64,000 nucleotides of DNA from NCBI RefSeq assembly GCF_003590095.1, contig NC_039479.1, forward strand, positions 11,346,001 through 11,410,000, in the 5' to 3' direction. The stretch is from Trichoplusia ni. Taxonomy: Eukaryota; Arthropoda; Insecta; Lepidoptera; Noctuidae. Of the stretch, positions 24,286 through 32,879 are shown piece by piece. The position numbers were made by a program, and so were the translations under genes. A model generated the notes under the pieces. It saw nothing but the letters and a program-made list of their open reading frames with translations, ran no database searches and was not told the origin of the DNA. Every line of letters begins with the position of its first letter. Within the stretch, counting starts at the first letter, position 1.

Positions 24286-27252
24286 CTAGAGTTCGTATTT
24301 AAATAATAAGTTCTCTATGTCACAATATCCAAGAGGCTCGAGTTCTTGGACAATTGTTTTTTTACATTCATGTAATTTAAGGTTATGTATTGAATATTTG
24401 TTGTGAAGCTTATTATAAAGATAGGCAGAGTGGGCCTGAAATTGACGCCTGGCAAAGAAAGTTCTGCAAGGAGGAGAAGGAGCCACTTTAGTTTTTCTTC
24501 TGCCTGTTTGAGCTTTGTAAACGTAAGGTAAGCTTTTATGAAGCTTAAGTACAGTATTGATAATATAAAGTTTTCTAATTGACAATATCTTATGAGTTAT
24601 GTATAGTTCATCAGTAGGGTATCTAAATGGTTTAAAGAATATTGTCTTTATTAAGCATCTCTGGGCTCTTTCTGCTTCAAGGAATTTAATTTTAGTGGCA
24701 CCACCCCAAACAGATACACAATAACTCATAACTGATTGAGCCAGGGCGATATAAATACGCTTTAGGAGGTCTTGAGATGTGACATATCTTAACTTTTTAA
24801 AGACCCATATCAATTTACGGATCCTGTCATTTAAGGCTTCAATTTGAGGGTGCCAGGAAAGTCTGTAGTCTAGGACTACTCCAAGGTATTTTGTGGAGTT
24901 TACACGTTTAATCTCCTTGCACCCACACTGTACAGCATTAGAATTAGTAAAGTTACAAGTATGAATTCTTAATGTCATGTTATGGGGGGGTAGTGTACTC
25001 TTATTTATAGCAAAGCTAATATAATTTGTTTTGGTGATATTAAGAGTAAGGAGGGCAGACTTGAGCCAGTTTGCGACCTTATGGAGACCATGCTCAGCAG
25101 CTTCAAAAACGCAGTTCCAAGAAGTCCCGCTAAATACGATCGCAGTATCATCTGCATATGAGAATACTTGCCCTCCCTCAATATCAAGATTAGTTAATTC
25201 GTTAAGGTATATCAAGAATAGAGTGGGGCCTAAGACGCTTCCCTGGGGAACGCCGTACTCAATTCTAGTGTCCACGCTAGTGTAACTATCAATTTTTACT
25301 CTTTGGGTACGGTCTTGTAGGTAATCCGTTAAGAGTTTTAGCGGCGTACCCCTAATGCCTATGTTCTCCATCTTTTTTACAAGAGTGGGGACAGAAACGG
25401 TGTCGAAGGCTTTTTTTAGGTCTAAGAAGACTGTCAGACACTTTTCTCTACGGTCTAGATACTGGGTTACTGAGGAGGATAATCCTGAGATTGCATCTTC
25501 TGTAGATTTTGCTTTTCTGAATCCGAACTGTGATCTGGATAGAATGTTAAATTTTTCGAGATAAGTAATTAAGCGTAAGTTGATTAGCCTTTCAATAACT
25601 TTAGAGATAACAGACAAGACTGAGATAGGTCGATAATTATTGATATCTCTTTTATCACCACCTTTGTAAACGGGTGTAATAATAGATTTTTTAAGTATTT
25701 TCGGAAATATACCTTTTCTGAAGCAGAGGTTGGCAAGATGGCAAATAACGGGAACAACGAGGGGTTTAACAATTTTTATGAATTTAGTCTGTATTCCATC
25801 CCAACCGGGAGCACTGTCACTTTTCAAGTTTGAAATAACACTGTCGACTTCCCTGTGGTCAGTTTCAAGAAGTACAAAAGATGATAGTTGGGATTTTGGA
25901 ATAGATGGTAAACAACCAGCTAAATGCGGGGACGCACTAGAGATGCTTTCTGCTAGTCGCTTGCCAACACCGGCGAAAAAATCATTAGCCCAGTTTACAG
26001 ACTCAATAGGCGAACTTCTGGTGCTGAGTAATTCACAGTTTCCAGTTTTAGTTGTATTAAGATGCGCAATTCTTTTGATAGATTGCCATAGTGCTTTTGA
26101 GTTTTTAATATTAGTTTTTAGTAATTCAGATTCATATTTTCGTTTTATTTTTTTAATTAATTTATTACAATAATTACGGTATCTGGTAAATGTTATTTTT
26201 AATATAATATTATGCGGATCGGACCTTAACCTCAGTTGCATTCTATTTCTATTTCTAATACAGCGTAATAAACCACTGGTTATCCAGGGCTTAATAATGC
26301 GTTGATTGCACGAGATCCTCTTCACCTCAACACTCTCATCCAGGGATGATTTAAGTTTATCGATTAATTGTTCGATCACAAAGTTGGGGTCATCACTTAG
26401 TAATATATTGGATAAGTTTTTGCTTATAAGTTTATCAGCAGCGGCTTCAAAGTCTATAAAGGTTTTTATTGTTGGGGAACGGTAATTACTTTTTATTTTA
26501 GATATACTCATGAAGACAGAGGCATGATCAGTTACAGTCGTGTTTAAGACTGCAATAAAGGCTGATAGTTTGGTTTTATCGATCTTCAAAATATAATGGT
26601 CAAGACAGCTATTTTCTCGCGTAGGAATTATGTGTCCAGGTAAGAGACCGTGCAAGGACAGCATGTTAAGGTAAGAGGTCCGATTACTACATTCGTAAGA
26701 AGATTCATTATCTCTTACCGTCAGATTAATGTTTATATCGCCTGATATTATAATATTCCGATTGCTTTTTATCGTGTGTAATAGAGTATTTAGTGAGGTA
26801 ATAAAGTTGGAAGCGTTCTGAAGTGAAGGAGACCGGTAGATTCCCAGTATAGTACTCCCACATATGTTTAACTGTATACAAGAAGCGTTATCTACTTTAT
26901 GTTCATTAAATAGTGGATTTAGCTTGGATTTGGCGTATACGACCACTCCGTCATTTTGATTACAGTTGTACGTGGTGGCATAGTGAGTGTAATTTCTTAA
27001 AAAGGGAACGGGTTTATTTGCACTGAGACGACATTCGGTAAGTATTATTACATCGATTTCTGGATTAAGATCCGAGATTGTAGCTTCAAAGTTATCAAAG
27101 TTGCAGTAAATACTTCTTATATTTTGTTGGATGAGTGTTAGATCATTTTTGTTATAGTTTATGTGTTTATTTAAATCCGCTATGTCACATGCTACAGATT
27201 TTGCAACCGCAATTTCGTCTAATTCATTTAAATTACGGAGGTTATCTGTCAT
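24286..27252 (-). CDS. LINE-1 ORF2: endonuclease-reverse transcriptase, 988 aa
   Basis: This protein nicks the target and copies the element RNA at the nick. The apurinic-like endonuclease fills about residues 38-250: QQNIRS (N44), LTECRLS (E73), SGDININ (D172, N174), SCLDHY (D218, H219) and TDHAS (D242, H243), all expected catalytic positions present. The reverse transcriptase covers about 470-740: PGWDGI, NNYRPISVLS, FLDLKKAFDTV (D611), YGVPQGSVLGP and the YADD catalytic box (699-702). A C-terminal region with few cysteines follows, and no RNase H is evident. The ATG overlaps the stop of an upstream short frame as ATGA. The frame is intact and of normal length for the group. Confidence 0.95.
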   Translation of the reverse strand: MTDNLRNLNELDEIAVAKSVACDIADLNKHINYNKNDLTLIQQNIRSIYCNFDNFEATISDLNPEIDVIILTECRLSANKPVPFLRNYTHYATTYNCNQNDGVVVYAKSKLNPLFNEHKVDNASCIQLNICGSTILGIYRSPSLQNASNFITSLNTLLHTIKSNRNIIISGDININLTVRDNESSYECSNRTSYLNMLSLHGLLPGHIIPTRENSCLDHYILKIDKTKLSAFIAVLNTTVTDHASVFMSISKIKSNYRSPTIKTFIDFEAAADKLISKNLSNILLSDDPNFVIEQLIDKLKSSLDESVEVKRISCNQRIIKPWITSGLLRCIRNRNRMQLRLRSDPHNIILKITFTRYRNYCNKLIKKIKRKYESELLKTNIKNSKALWQSIKRIAHLNTTKTGNCELLSTRSSPIESVNWANDFFAGVGKRLAESISSASPHLAGCLPSIPKSQLSSFVLLETDHREVDSVISNLKSDSAPGWDGIQTKFIKIVKPLVVPVICHLANLCFRKGIFPKILKKSIITPVYKGGDKRDINNYRPISVLSVISKVIERLINLRLITYLEKFNILSRSQFGFRKAKSTEDAISGLSSSVTQYLDRREKCLTVFLDLKKAFDTVSVPTLVKKMENIGIRGTPLKLLTDYLQDRTQRVKIDSYTSVDTRIEYGVPQGSVLGPTLFLIYLNELTNLDIEGGQVFSYADDTAIVFSGTSWNCVFEAAEHGLHKVANWLKSALLTLNITKTNYISFAINKSTLPPHNMTLRIHTCNFTNSNAVQCGCKEIKRVNSTKYLGVVLDYRLSWHPQIEALNDRIRKLIWVFKKLRYVTSQDLLKRIYIALAQSVMSYCVSVWGGATKIKFLEAERAQRCLIKTIFFKPFRYPTDELYITHKILSIRKLYIINTVLKLHKSLPYVYKAQTGRRKTKVAPSPPCRTFFARRQFQAHSAYLYNKLHNKYSIHNLKLHECKKTIVQELEPLGYCDIENLLFKYEL

Positions 27253-27494
27253 TTATATTTGAGGGTACAGACTGAGTTACATCTTGTGAGGTAGTGGTCA
27301 TATGCAGCAATAATAAATAACTGTATAAAATGAGAGGTATTGTTTGTTTTGGTGATGGGTGATGTGTAAGTGTAATAATTTTCAAATGTGTATTTTGTGT
27401 ATGTAAATGGGTGGAAGTGCATGCGAGTGGTTTTGAATATTTTTAAAAGCGTGGTGAGTATATTTATGCTAGGATTGTTTACAATGTTATACAA
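27249..27494 (-). CDS. LINE-1 intercistronic short ORF, 81 codons
   Basis: It lies between ORF1 (stop at 27,573) and ORF2 (ATG at 27,252), taking up most of the 320-nt gap. Its stop TGA shares bases with the ORF2 start in the sequence ATGA. The peptide is rich in Thr, Asn, Tyr and His, without a recognisable domain. The overlap is the arrangement used for termination-reinitiation in some non-LTR elements (SART1 uses a stop/start overlap), so the short frame may act as a translational bridge and not as a functional protein. It could also be chance. Confidence 0.4.
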   Translation of the reverse strand: MYNIVNNPSINILTTLLKIFKTTRMHFHPFTYTKYTFENYYTYTSPITKTNNTSHFIQLFIIAAYDHYLTRCNSVCTLKYK

Positions 27495-27572
27495 TACATG
27501 AGGCAGATATACCAGTGTTAAGATACAAAAAATAAGGGTTCTTATATTACTACAGTTTATAACTAATTCTAG

Positions 27573-28484
27573 TCATGTCTTGTTGAAAAGCTCGTTGATT
27601 TGTGCTTCATTAGTGATAGTTATTATAGGCGTATACTCGTCCTTTCTAACGTATACATTCCCGTAAGACGTCCAACAGAAGGTAAAAGCAGTAGATTTTA
27701 CAAGATCTCGCGCGAGAAAATATAACCGTGCAGCCTTAGGTGTCAATTGCTCAGAGACGAAGACAGCGGTTTCTTCATTAACGACGAATCCCAGGTGTTT
27801 TGCGCGTAGTTTTTCTTTATTCTTTGTGTTAAAGACCTTACATTTCTGCAATATATCGGTCTTTAGTAAGGTTGAACTCATTTCTACAACTATAGGCGCG
27901 TTAGATACCTTCCCTTTTTTCACACGGACCCTGTATATGTCTTTGATGTCTGATTTTGTCATGTTTACACCAATGGTGGTGGATAAGCTGGTAGCGTATT
28001 TAATCAGGTCATCTTTTGTCTCCTTTTCTACTTTCGGTACATTTTTTATTTCAATGTTGGCTTTTCTGTAGTTTTTTTGGATATTTTCAATTTTTTCTTC
28101 TAGGGTAAAGATATATTTCGCATCTTCTTTCTTCTGCTGTTCTAAATTCACAATCTTTTTTCTTAATTCTTCGTTCTCTTTTTGCAGACATTCAATAGAA
28201 GTTTCAATCTTGGCATTTGTTTCTTGAATTTTCTTCAATGTGGGGTTTATATTATTAAACTCTTGTCGCTGAGCGGCAAGTAAGGAGGCAAACATTCCCC
28301 TCATTTCTTCCTTGAATGCGTAAAAATCATTTAGACCAGCATTGGGGATTGATTGCCTTGTGTCAGCGGGGCTATCCTGTTCTTTCCTCTTTTTAGCACG
28401 ACCAAAGACATAGTTGGGAGGGGTAGTATTTGGTTCATTTATTAATTGATCGTTCAAATTAGTTTCAGACAAGGATTTATTCAT
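27573..28484 (-). CDS. LINE-1 ORF1: RNA-binding protein with FP-like C terminus, 303 aa
   Basis: ORF1 proteins coat the element RNA and help form the retrotransposition particle. Seen here: a basic patch (GRAKKRKEQ, about 28-36), a heptad-rich coiled coil at about 75-135 (ENEELRKKIVNLEQQKKED), an RRM-like middle (about 140-222, starting KANIEIKNVPK) and a C-terminal stretch at about 225-290 (LTPKAARLYFLARDLVKS, GNVYVRKDEY). The last matches the domain that LINE ORF1 proteins share with the baculovirus FP25K family. Unlike LINE-2 ORF1, there is no N-terminal PHD-type cysteine cluster. The frame is intact. Confidence 0.88.
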   Translation of the reverse strand: MNKSLSETNLNDQLINEPNTTPPNYVFGRAKKRKEQDSPADTRQSIPNAGLNDFYAFKEEMRGMFASLLAAQRQEFNNINPTLKKIQETNAKIETSIECLQKENEELRKKIVNLEQQKKEDAKYIFTLEEKIENIQKNYRKANIEIKNVPKVEKETKDDLIKYATSLSTTIGVNMTKSDIKDIYRVRVKKGKVSNAPIVVEMSSTLLKTDILQKCKVFNTKNKEKLRAKHLGFVVNEETAVFVSEQLTPKAARLYFLARDLVKSTAFTFCWTSYGNVYVRKDEYTPIITITNEAQINELFNKT

Positions 28485-28917
28485 GTTTGCTTATTCCAGG
28501 AAATTACAGATTGCAGCGCCGAATATCCACTTTCGGTAGATTCTCCCACTAATCCTTAGATTTTTCAAGGTTGGCAACTTCGATTCTCCCAATAATCTTT
28601 AGATTTTTCAAGGTTGGCAACTCTGTTTGTATTTTTCTAGGATGGCAACTTCATTAGATTTTTATTAGTCTGGCAACTCCGCAATGAAAGTCAAATCATG
28701 ACAGTAGTTTTGACAGATGACAGGGCAGGATAACTCACCGAATATCTCCGTTTCAATTGTTGCTATCTCTTTCACAGCTCGGTACAAGATTTCTTGACAA
28801 GTTATGCGCGCCTGGTACTTTACTTGATTTTAAATAACTATTTTTGTTAAATATTACGAGTTTTTAGTGGAATGTAACGTGCACACGTCTATTCACTGTC
28901 GTGGTCCGGGCGGAAGA
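28485..28917 (-). promoter_or_regulatory. LINE-1 5' UTR / presumed internal promoter
   Basis: 433 bases between the inferred 5' end and the ORF1 ATG. It starts (minus strand) with a GC-rich TCTTCCGCCCGGACCACGAC and contains the 43-bp tandem units. Non-LTR elements need a promoter inside their 5' UTR, so this is where it should lie; no specific initiator is proven. Confidence 0.55.
28539..28680. repeat. 43-bp tandem units in LINE-1 5' UTR
   Basis: Two adjacent 43-bp copies (28,539-28,581 and 28,582-28,624) differ at only a few positions. Two degenerate shorter units follow. The core TTGGCAACT or TGGCAACT occurs four times (about 28,571, 28,614, 28,643, 28,671). Confidence 0.85.
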
Positions 28918-28924
28918 GGCATAT
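28918..28924 (+). repeat. Target-site duplication of LINE-1, 5' side
   Basis: Exact GGCATAT partner of the copy at 23,769-23,775. Seven bases is short, so the 5' boundary is probable, not proven. Confidence 0.6.
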
Positions 28925-28986
28925 AGTTGCAGATGGTTAGTTAAACGATACTACGTTAATATATTTTTGCCGATATTATTATTAAT

Positions 28987-29165
28987 GACGTAATCAGCCG
29001 TGTGGTAAAGGTCACCGTTCCAAACCCGCTGTGCGCAACGTGTCGATGGTCCAATCCTCGCGTGGGACAAGCCTATGCGTGATCCACGACTCCCTGTTCT
29101 GAGTGCATGTGACTTGAATCTTTGTGAAATGCAACGCAACACTTGATTTAAATAAAAATAGCAAT
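28987..29165 (+). mobile_element. tRNA-derived SINE family B, plus-strand copy
   Basis: The head (ATCAGCCGTGTGGTAAAGG) is tRNA-like but its B box is worn (GGTCCAATCCT). The body GGGACAAGCCTATGCGTGAT and the end TGTGACTTGAATCTTTGTGA match the minus-strand copies at 38,935 and 50,440. It ends near ATTTAAATAAAAATAG. It sits about 60 bases beyond the 5' end of LINE-1 as an independent, older insertion. Confidence 0.6.
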
Positions 29166-29169
29166 GAAG

Positions 29170-29685
29170 GTATAAATTATTCAAAAATGTGTTCGATATC
29201 AATAAAAAAGGCCTAAAAGTCTGAAAAAAAAACTCCGAACAACTCCTTAGTTTATCCCTAGAGAAAAATAAGGATGATAACATCTCATCTACTCCATTTT
29301 AGTAGCACCCTTTATCTTAGCTTAAAAAAAAACAAATACAGCTGGAAAATGTTAAGACATAATAATAATGGATTGTCTTGACAGACTCGGTTGAGTGACC
29401 TTAAGGATAATGTTTAGCATTTTTATTAAAGTCTACGAACACGTTTTGACTTGCGAATTAAGATAGTGCAGTCGAGCTTTTTATCTAAATTATACGATGT
29501 ATAAATCTTTTTTAAAGAAATGTAAGTTAACTTAAATGAGTTTGAACCCAGTATGTTTTGCTCATTAGTGTCTTCCAAACTTAGATAAGAAGAAGAAAAA
29601 TGTGAAATATTGTTTTAAAACAAAGTTTGTCGGAGTTAATTTTAATTTAAAGTCAAGTTATTACTTTAGTCACATTTTAAGACTT
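29170..29685. other. Anonymous AT-rich DNA
   Basis: Nothing supportable is seen. Confidence 0.5.
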
Positions 29686-29689
29686 TTTT

Positions 29690-29880
29690 AGGGTTACGTA
29701 GAAACAGGATAAATACGGAACCTTATTACTCTGTTAGTCACCAAGCTGGATCTCACGAACCGTGATAGTTAGACTGTTGAAATTCTCAGAAGATGTATTA
29801 TAGCTAAACTACGATTATAACAAAAAATAATGAAATTATGCAACTGTTGGACAGGTAATATTTTTGAGTTATAAACAAAA
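29690..29880 (+). repeat. Repeat R, copy 6
   Basis: AGGGTTACGTAGAAACAGG, then AGTCACCAAGCTGGATCTCA, then CGAACCGTGATAGTTAGACT, TTGAAATTCTCAGAAGATGT and TATAACAAAAAATAATGAA form the best preserved run of repeat R in the window. Confidence 0.65.
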
Positions 29881-29994
29881 TTGTTGAACAAGTTTGTTGT
29901 TAAGTACCTTATTTAGCAGTATTTCTTATCCAACTTTCTTTATGGCCTATTTTTACGAAACCCTTAGTTTCGTGATACTGACAGACACCAGAAC

Positions 29995-30145
29995 GGTAAC
30001 GATGTATTTCGTTCAAATAATAAGACGGTTTACTCACGCGTATTTATCGGGGTAGCCCGACTAGTTTCGGACCCAACCGGAGGAGCCGCAGACGCGGGAT
30101 TTAATAATGAATCAGTCTCACGGTAGTTATTATAAAAATAATAAG
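29995..30145. repeat. GC-rich fragment, probable dispersed repeat
   Basis: TATCGGGGTAGCCCGACTAG and CCAACCGGAGGAGCCGCAGA form an island of high G+C flanked by two ATAATAAGAC motifs (about 30,018 and 30,138). I believe this is part of a lepidopteran repeat but cannot assign its class. Confidence 0.35.
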
Positions 30146-30884
30146 ACATGAAATCAAGCTGTTTTGTAATGGTACAATTGAAAAAAGCCTATAACTTTTT
30201 AAATATTATTTATACTGTGGCTATATCTCCATGCGTACCTGATTAAACATTATTGTAATCCTTTCCAGCCATGCCTGAAATTAGTATCGAATCTTCTGTT
30301 AACAAAATAGCGATACACAATCCAATACATAACAGTTATCATACCAATGTAGTTGTATTTAATTGCACCACAACTGGTAGGAAATTAATCCATTCCAATT
30401 TCTATATCGCTCAAATTACAATACAATACCTACGTCATAATATAATAGTGAATCACGAACCTAATTTGACCGCTACCAATATATTACTACGTTACTAATT
30501 CTCGTCTAACGCTAGGCACGATCAATGAGCTTGTGTGAATGACATCAATAGGTGATTATCTAGGCGTAAATAGAAATTGAATATTGGTACAGGGTGCGCT
30601 GCATACTGTATTAGGGTTCTTAGACCTAATTGTTCCAGCTTTAATGTCTTTATGAAACTAGTTTATATTTCCCCTGATTTCTCGAATGATAGGAACTTGG
30701 GTTGTAAAGGGTAGATTGCTGGAAGTCACGTCTGACTATGGACGTGGCTTGTGAAGTAACAAGTTTGGAATACTTAGTGAAGTTTGATGAATTGGGTCAG
30801 TGTGTTTGGCTATGGTAATAAAAAGGAATTTTTAATAAAGAGATTGTTTTTAAAGTTGAGAATGTCGGTGTCTAGGTATCACAC

Positions 30885-31062
30885 TGAGTTATAAATGCGA
30901 AAATATGTGAGTGTGTTTGTTAACACTTCGGGTTCAAACGGCTGGACCAATTTCGATTCCACCTTAAGAAAGTACATAGGCTACTTTAGTTTGACTTCGT
31001 CAGAGGTGGTTGATTTTTTGCCGCTATAACCAACATCCAAGCGAGCAAAGTCGCAAGTTGAT
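30885..31062 (+). mobile_element. Helitron-like non-autonomous element, degraded
   Basis: The segment reads AAATGCGAAAATATGTGAGT, then GTTCAAACGGCTGGACCAAT, then AAGTACATAGGCTACTTTAG, and ends GCGAGCAAAGTCGCAAGTTG. This is the layout of a second Helitron-like group in Lepidoptera; the terminal CTAG has decayed. Confidence 0.4.
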
Positions 31063-31069
31063 TTATATA

Positions 31070-32510
31070 ATTGAAGAGTTTTACTACTTGAAATTAACAT
31101 TATAATTATAAATATATTCTGACACCCCAAAACTTCACCATTTTAGGTACCCAGAAGTTATTTTAGTCCTAATAGTTTAATTAGTTTATTATGTGAATAA
31201 TATATAGACAATCAAAAATAATGTCGCCAGTGATAACATCTTAATAATTAGAACACGTGACGTAGTTACCTGTGTACAAATAAAATTGTATTACCTAGTT
31301 TCTTTTAATGCAATGAAGCTACTAATGTTCCTACAAAAAATAATGAGAATCGTCGTGACCTAATTAATTTAGTAAATGGTGGTCATCCGTACTATCCTTA
31401 ATCAGTAGATTCGTTAGCGCCAAGGTAGTTGTTGTGTCCTCATTTTTTCAGTAGCCTAGGTTATTCAGGGCGACACAATACAAAGATCGGATGACTTTGG
31501 TCTTGTATGATATGGCTTATGTATGACAAACTTGTACATATGTATGACAGAATATGTTCAACCTATATTGTTGTTTGCGGGTGATCAATGCGGAATGAAA
31601 GACGGGCTCTTTACACCTATTCCTTGAAAAGGAGGTCAAAGGACTAGGACCAGCCAGAGTTGTAGAGCATGAAAGAGCGTCCCCATGACTGGCATAAGCT
31701 GTAGAAGATTCCGGGGATGTTTTAGTTGGTGGAAGTCCAACATGCTATGCATTTGATGTGCGTTGCAGTCATAGCGTTTTAAACCAGAAAACCATGACAA
31801 ACGCAGTTTCAGGGATTTGAGAAGAGTCTTACGGTTTTTTGAAATCAATTAACACCTATATTCTATACGTATTCGTACTCCTTACTCTTATTCGTCTCCG
31901 TACGCATACGAGCAAATAACAAAAACTTCATCAGCATTAGCGTCACGTTTCCAATAACTTGACACTGTGTGTTATTCGGTTCATAAATTCTACCGGCCGT
32001 GAGTAATAGACTTGCCTGTGTCACGATCGTCGACAGCATACATTACGTCGGCTTGCCGTGATACACTCTCCCCACATACGTAACTCTACCAAAAAAACAA
32101 CCTTACATTTGCAATAATAAAAACTCTTATGTCCACGTGCTAAAGTTTAAAATGCGAATCATGAGATGTATTCTCAGTTTGTCATTTAAAGTTACATGAA
32201 CGGGTACTCAGTGATATAATGAAAATAATGTATAATTAGGTACGTATGGGCCGCAGAAGTAATTAATGTGTTGTTCTATTAAATAAGTTTGGTGATTGTT
32301 GAAATTGCTGCTCCTTGTGAAAGTTTTTTAATTAGATAAGGCGATTTCCGCGTTCTGGAGTTTGGAGCCACGGTGTGGTTTGATGAGAGTATTATGATTG
32401 GGAAAATGTTGAAATTTCCACTCGGTTTAGGACTACTGATATAAAACAATATTTTATGCAGAAAAATTTCCAGTGGCAATTTATAGAGGAATTTATTGTA
32501 CGTGTTTTTC
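31070..32510. other. Anonymous DNA
   Basis: No supported gene. A GC-richer patch at 31,590-31,830 has open frames on both strands (70 codons on the minus strand) with no domain. Confidence 0.45.
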
Positions 32511-32518
32511 TCATTCAA

Positions 32519-32870
32519 TAAAAATTAAAAAATTAAAAATTAAAAAGTTTTTATTGACATAAAAATACAGTTCAGCATAAATGTAACCCTGACGCCTGTG
32601 CTAGGCTTAAAGCCTGTGTACCAGGAGCCAGTGTCTTCGCCCGCTTAGGTTATTATATTTATATCTTAATACTAACTTAATGTTAAAACTGAATTTATAT
32701 AAAACTTATTATTGTTTAATCTATATTAATGAGATCATGTTTTGCGCGTGTATGTGTGTGTGTGTGTGTGTGCGCGTGTGAGTGTGTGTGTGTGTCTGTG
32801 TGCGTGTGGGTGTGTGTGTGTGTGTGTGCGCGTGTGTGTGTGCGTGTGCGTGTGCTTGGTGATATCAAAT
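32519..32870 (-). mobile_element. 5'-truncated LINE 3' UTR with CA microsatellite
   Basis: In minus orientation: a CA-rich microsatellite, an AT-rich spacer, the palindrome AGGCTTTAAGCCT, AATAAA (reverse complement 32,549-32,554) and an AATTTTT-type tandem tail at 32,519-32,547. The plan matches the 3' UTR of LINE-1 though the sequence is different, so it belongs to a related family. No reverse transcriptase coding remains. The right boundary is approximate. Confidence 0.65.
32742..32854. repeat. GT/CA microsatellite
   Basis: About 110 bp of TG with CG and AG interruptions, inside the truncated LINE end. Confidence 0.9.
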
Positions 32871-32879
32871 TACAATACA

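Larger units (their letters stand above)
23776..28917 (-). mobile_element. LINE-1: full-length CR1/Jockey-group retrotransposon
   Basis: A complete non-LTR element in minus orientation: 5' UTR with tandem units, ORF1, intercistronic short ORF, ORF2, 3' UTR with a CA microsatellite, AATAAA (reverse complement at 23,803-23,808) and a CATTTT-type tandem tail at 23,776-23,800. The 7-bp GGCATAT at 23,769-23,775 and at 28,918-28,924 fits a target-site duplication and sets both ends. Both long frames are uninterrupted, suggesting a recent insertion. The CR1/Jockey-group placement rests on domain order (endonuclease then reverse transcriptase, no RNase H seen) and the tandem tail; the exact clade needs a tree. 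Confidence 0.9.

Noticed and set aside
25031..26173. Open frames on the plus strand within LINE-1 ORF2
   Set aside because: They are antisense shadows of the reverse transcriptase gene; the same applies to plus-strand frames inside LINE-1 ORF1 and LINE-2 ORFs.
23759..28883. Inverted 10-bp match TGCACGTTAC / GTAACGTGCA near both ends of LINE-1
   Set aside because: Non-LTR elements have no terminal inverted repeats; one copy lies in the flank and the other inside the 5' UTR, so it is most likely chance.
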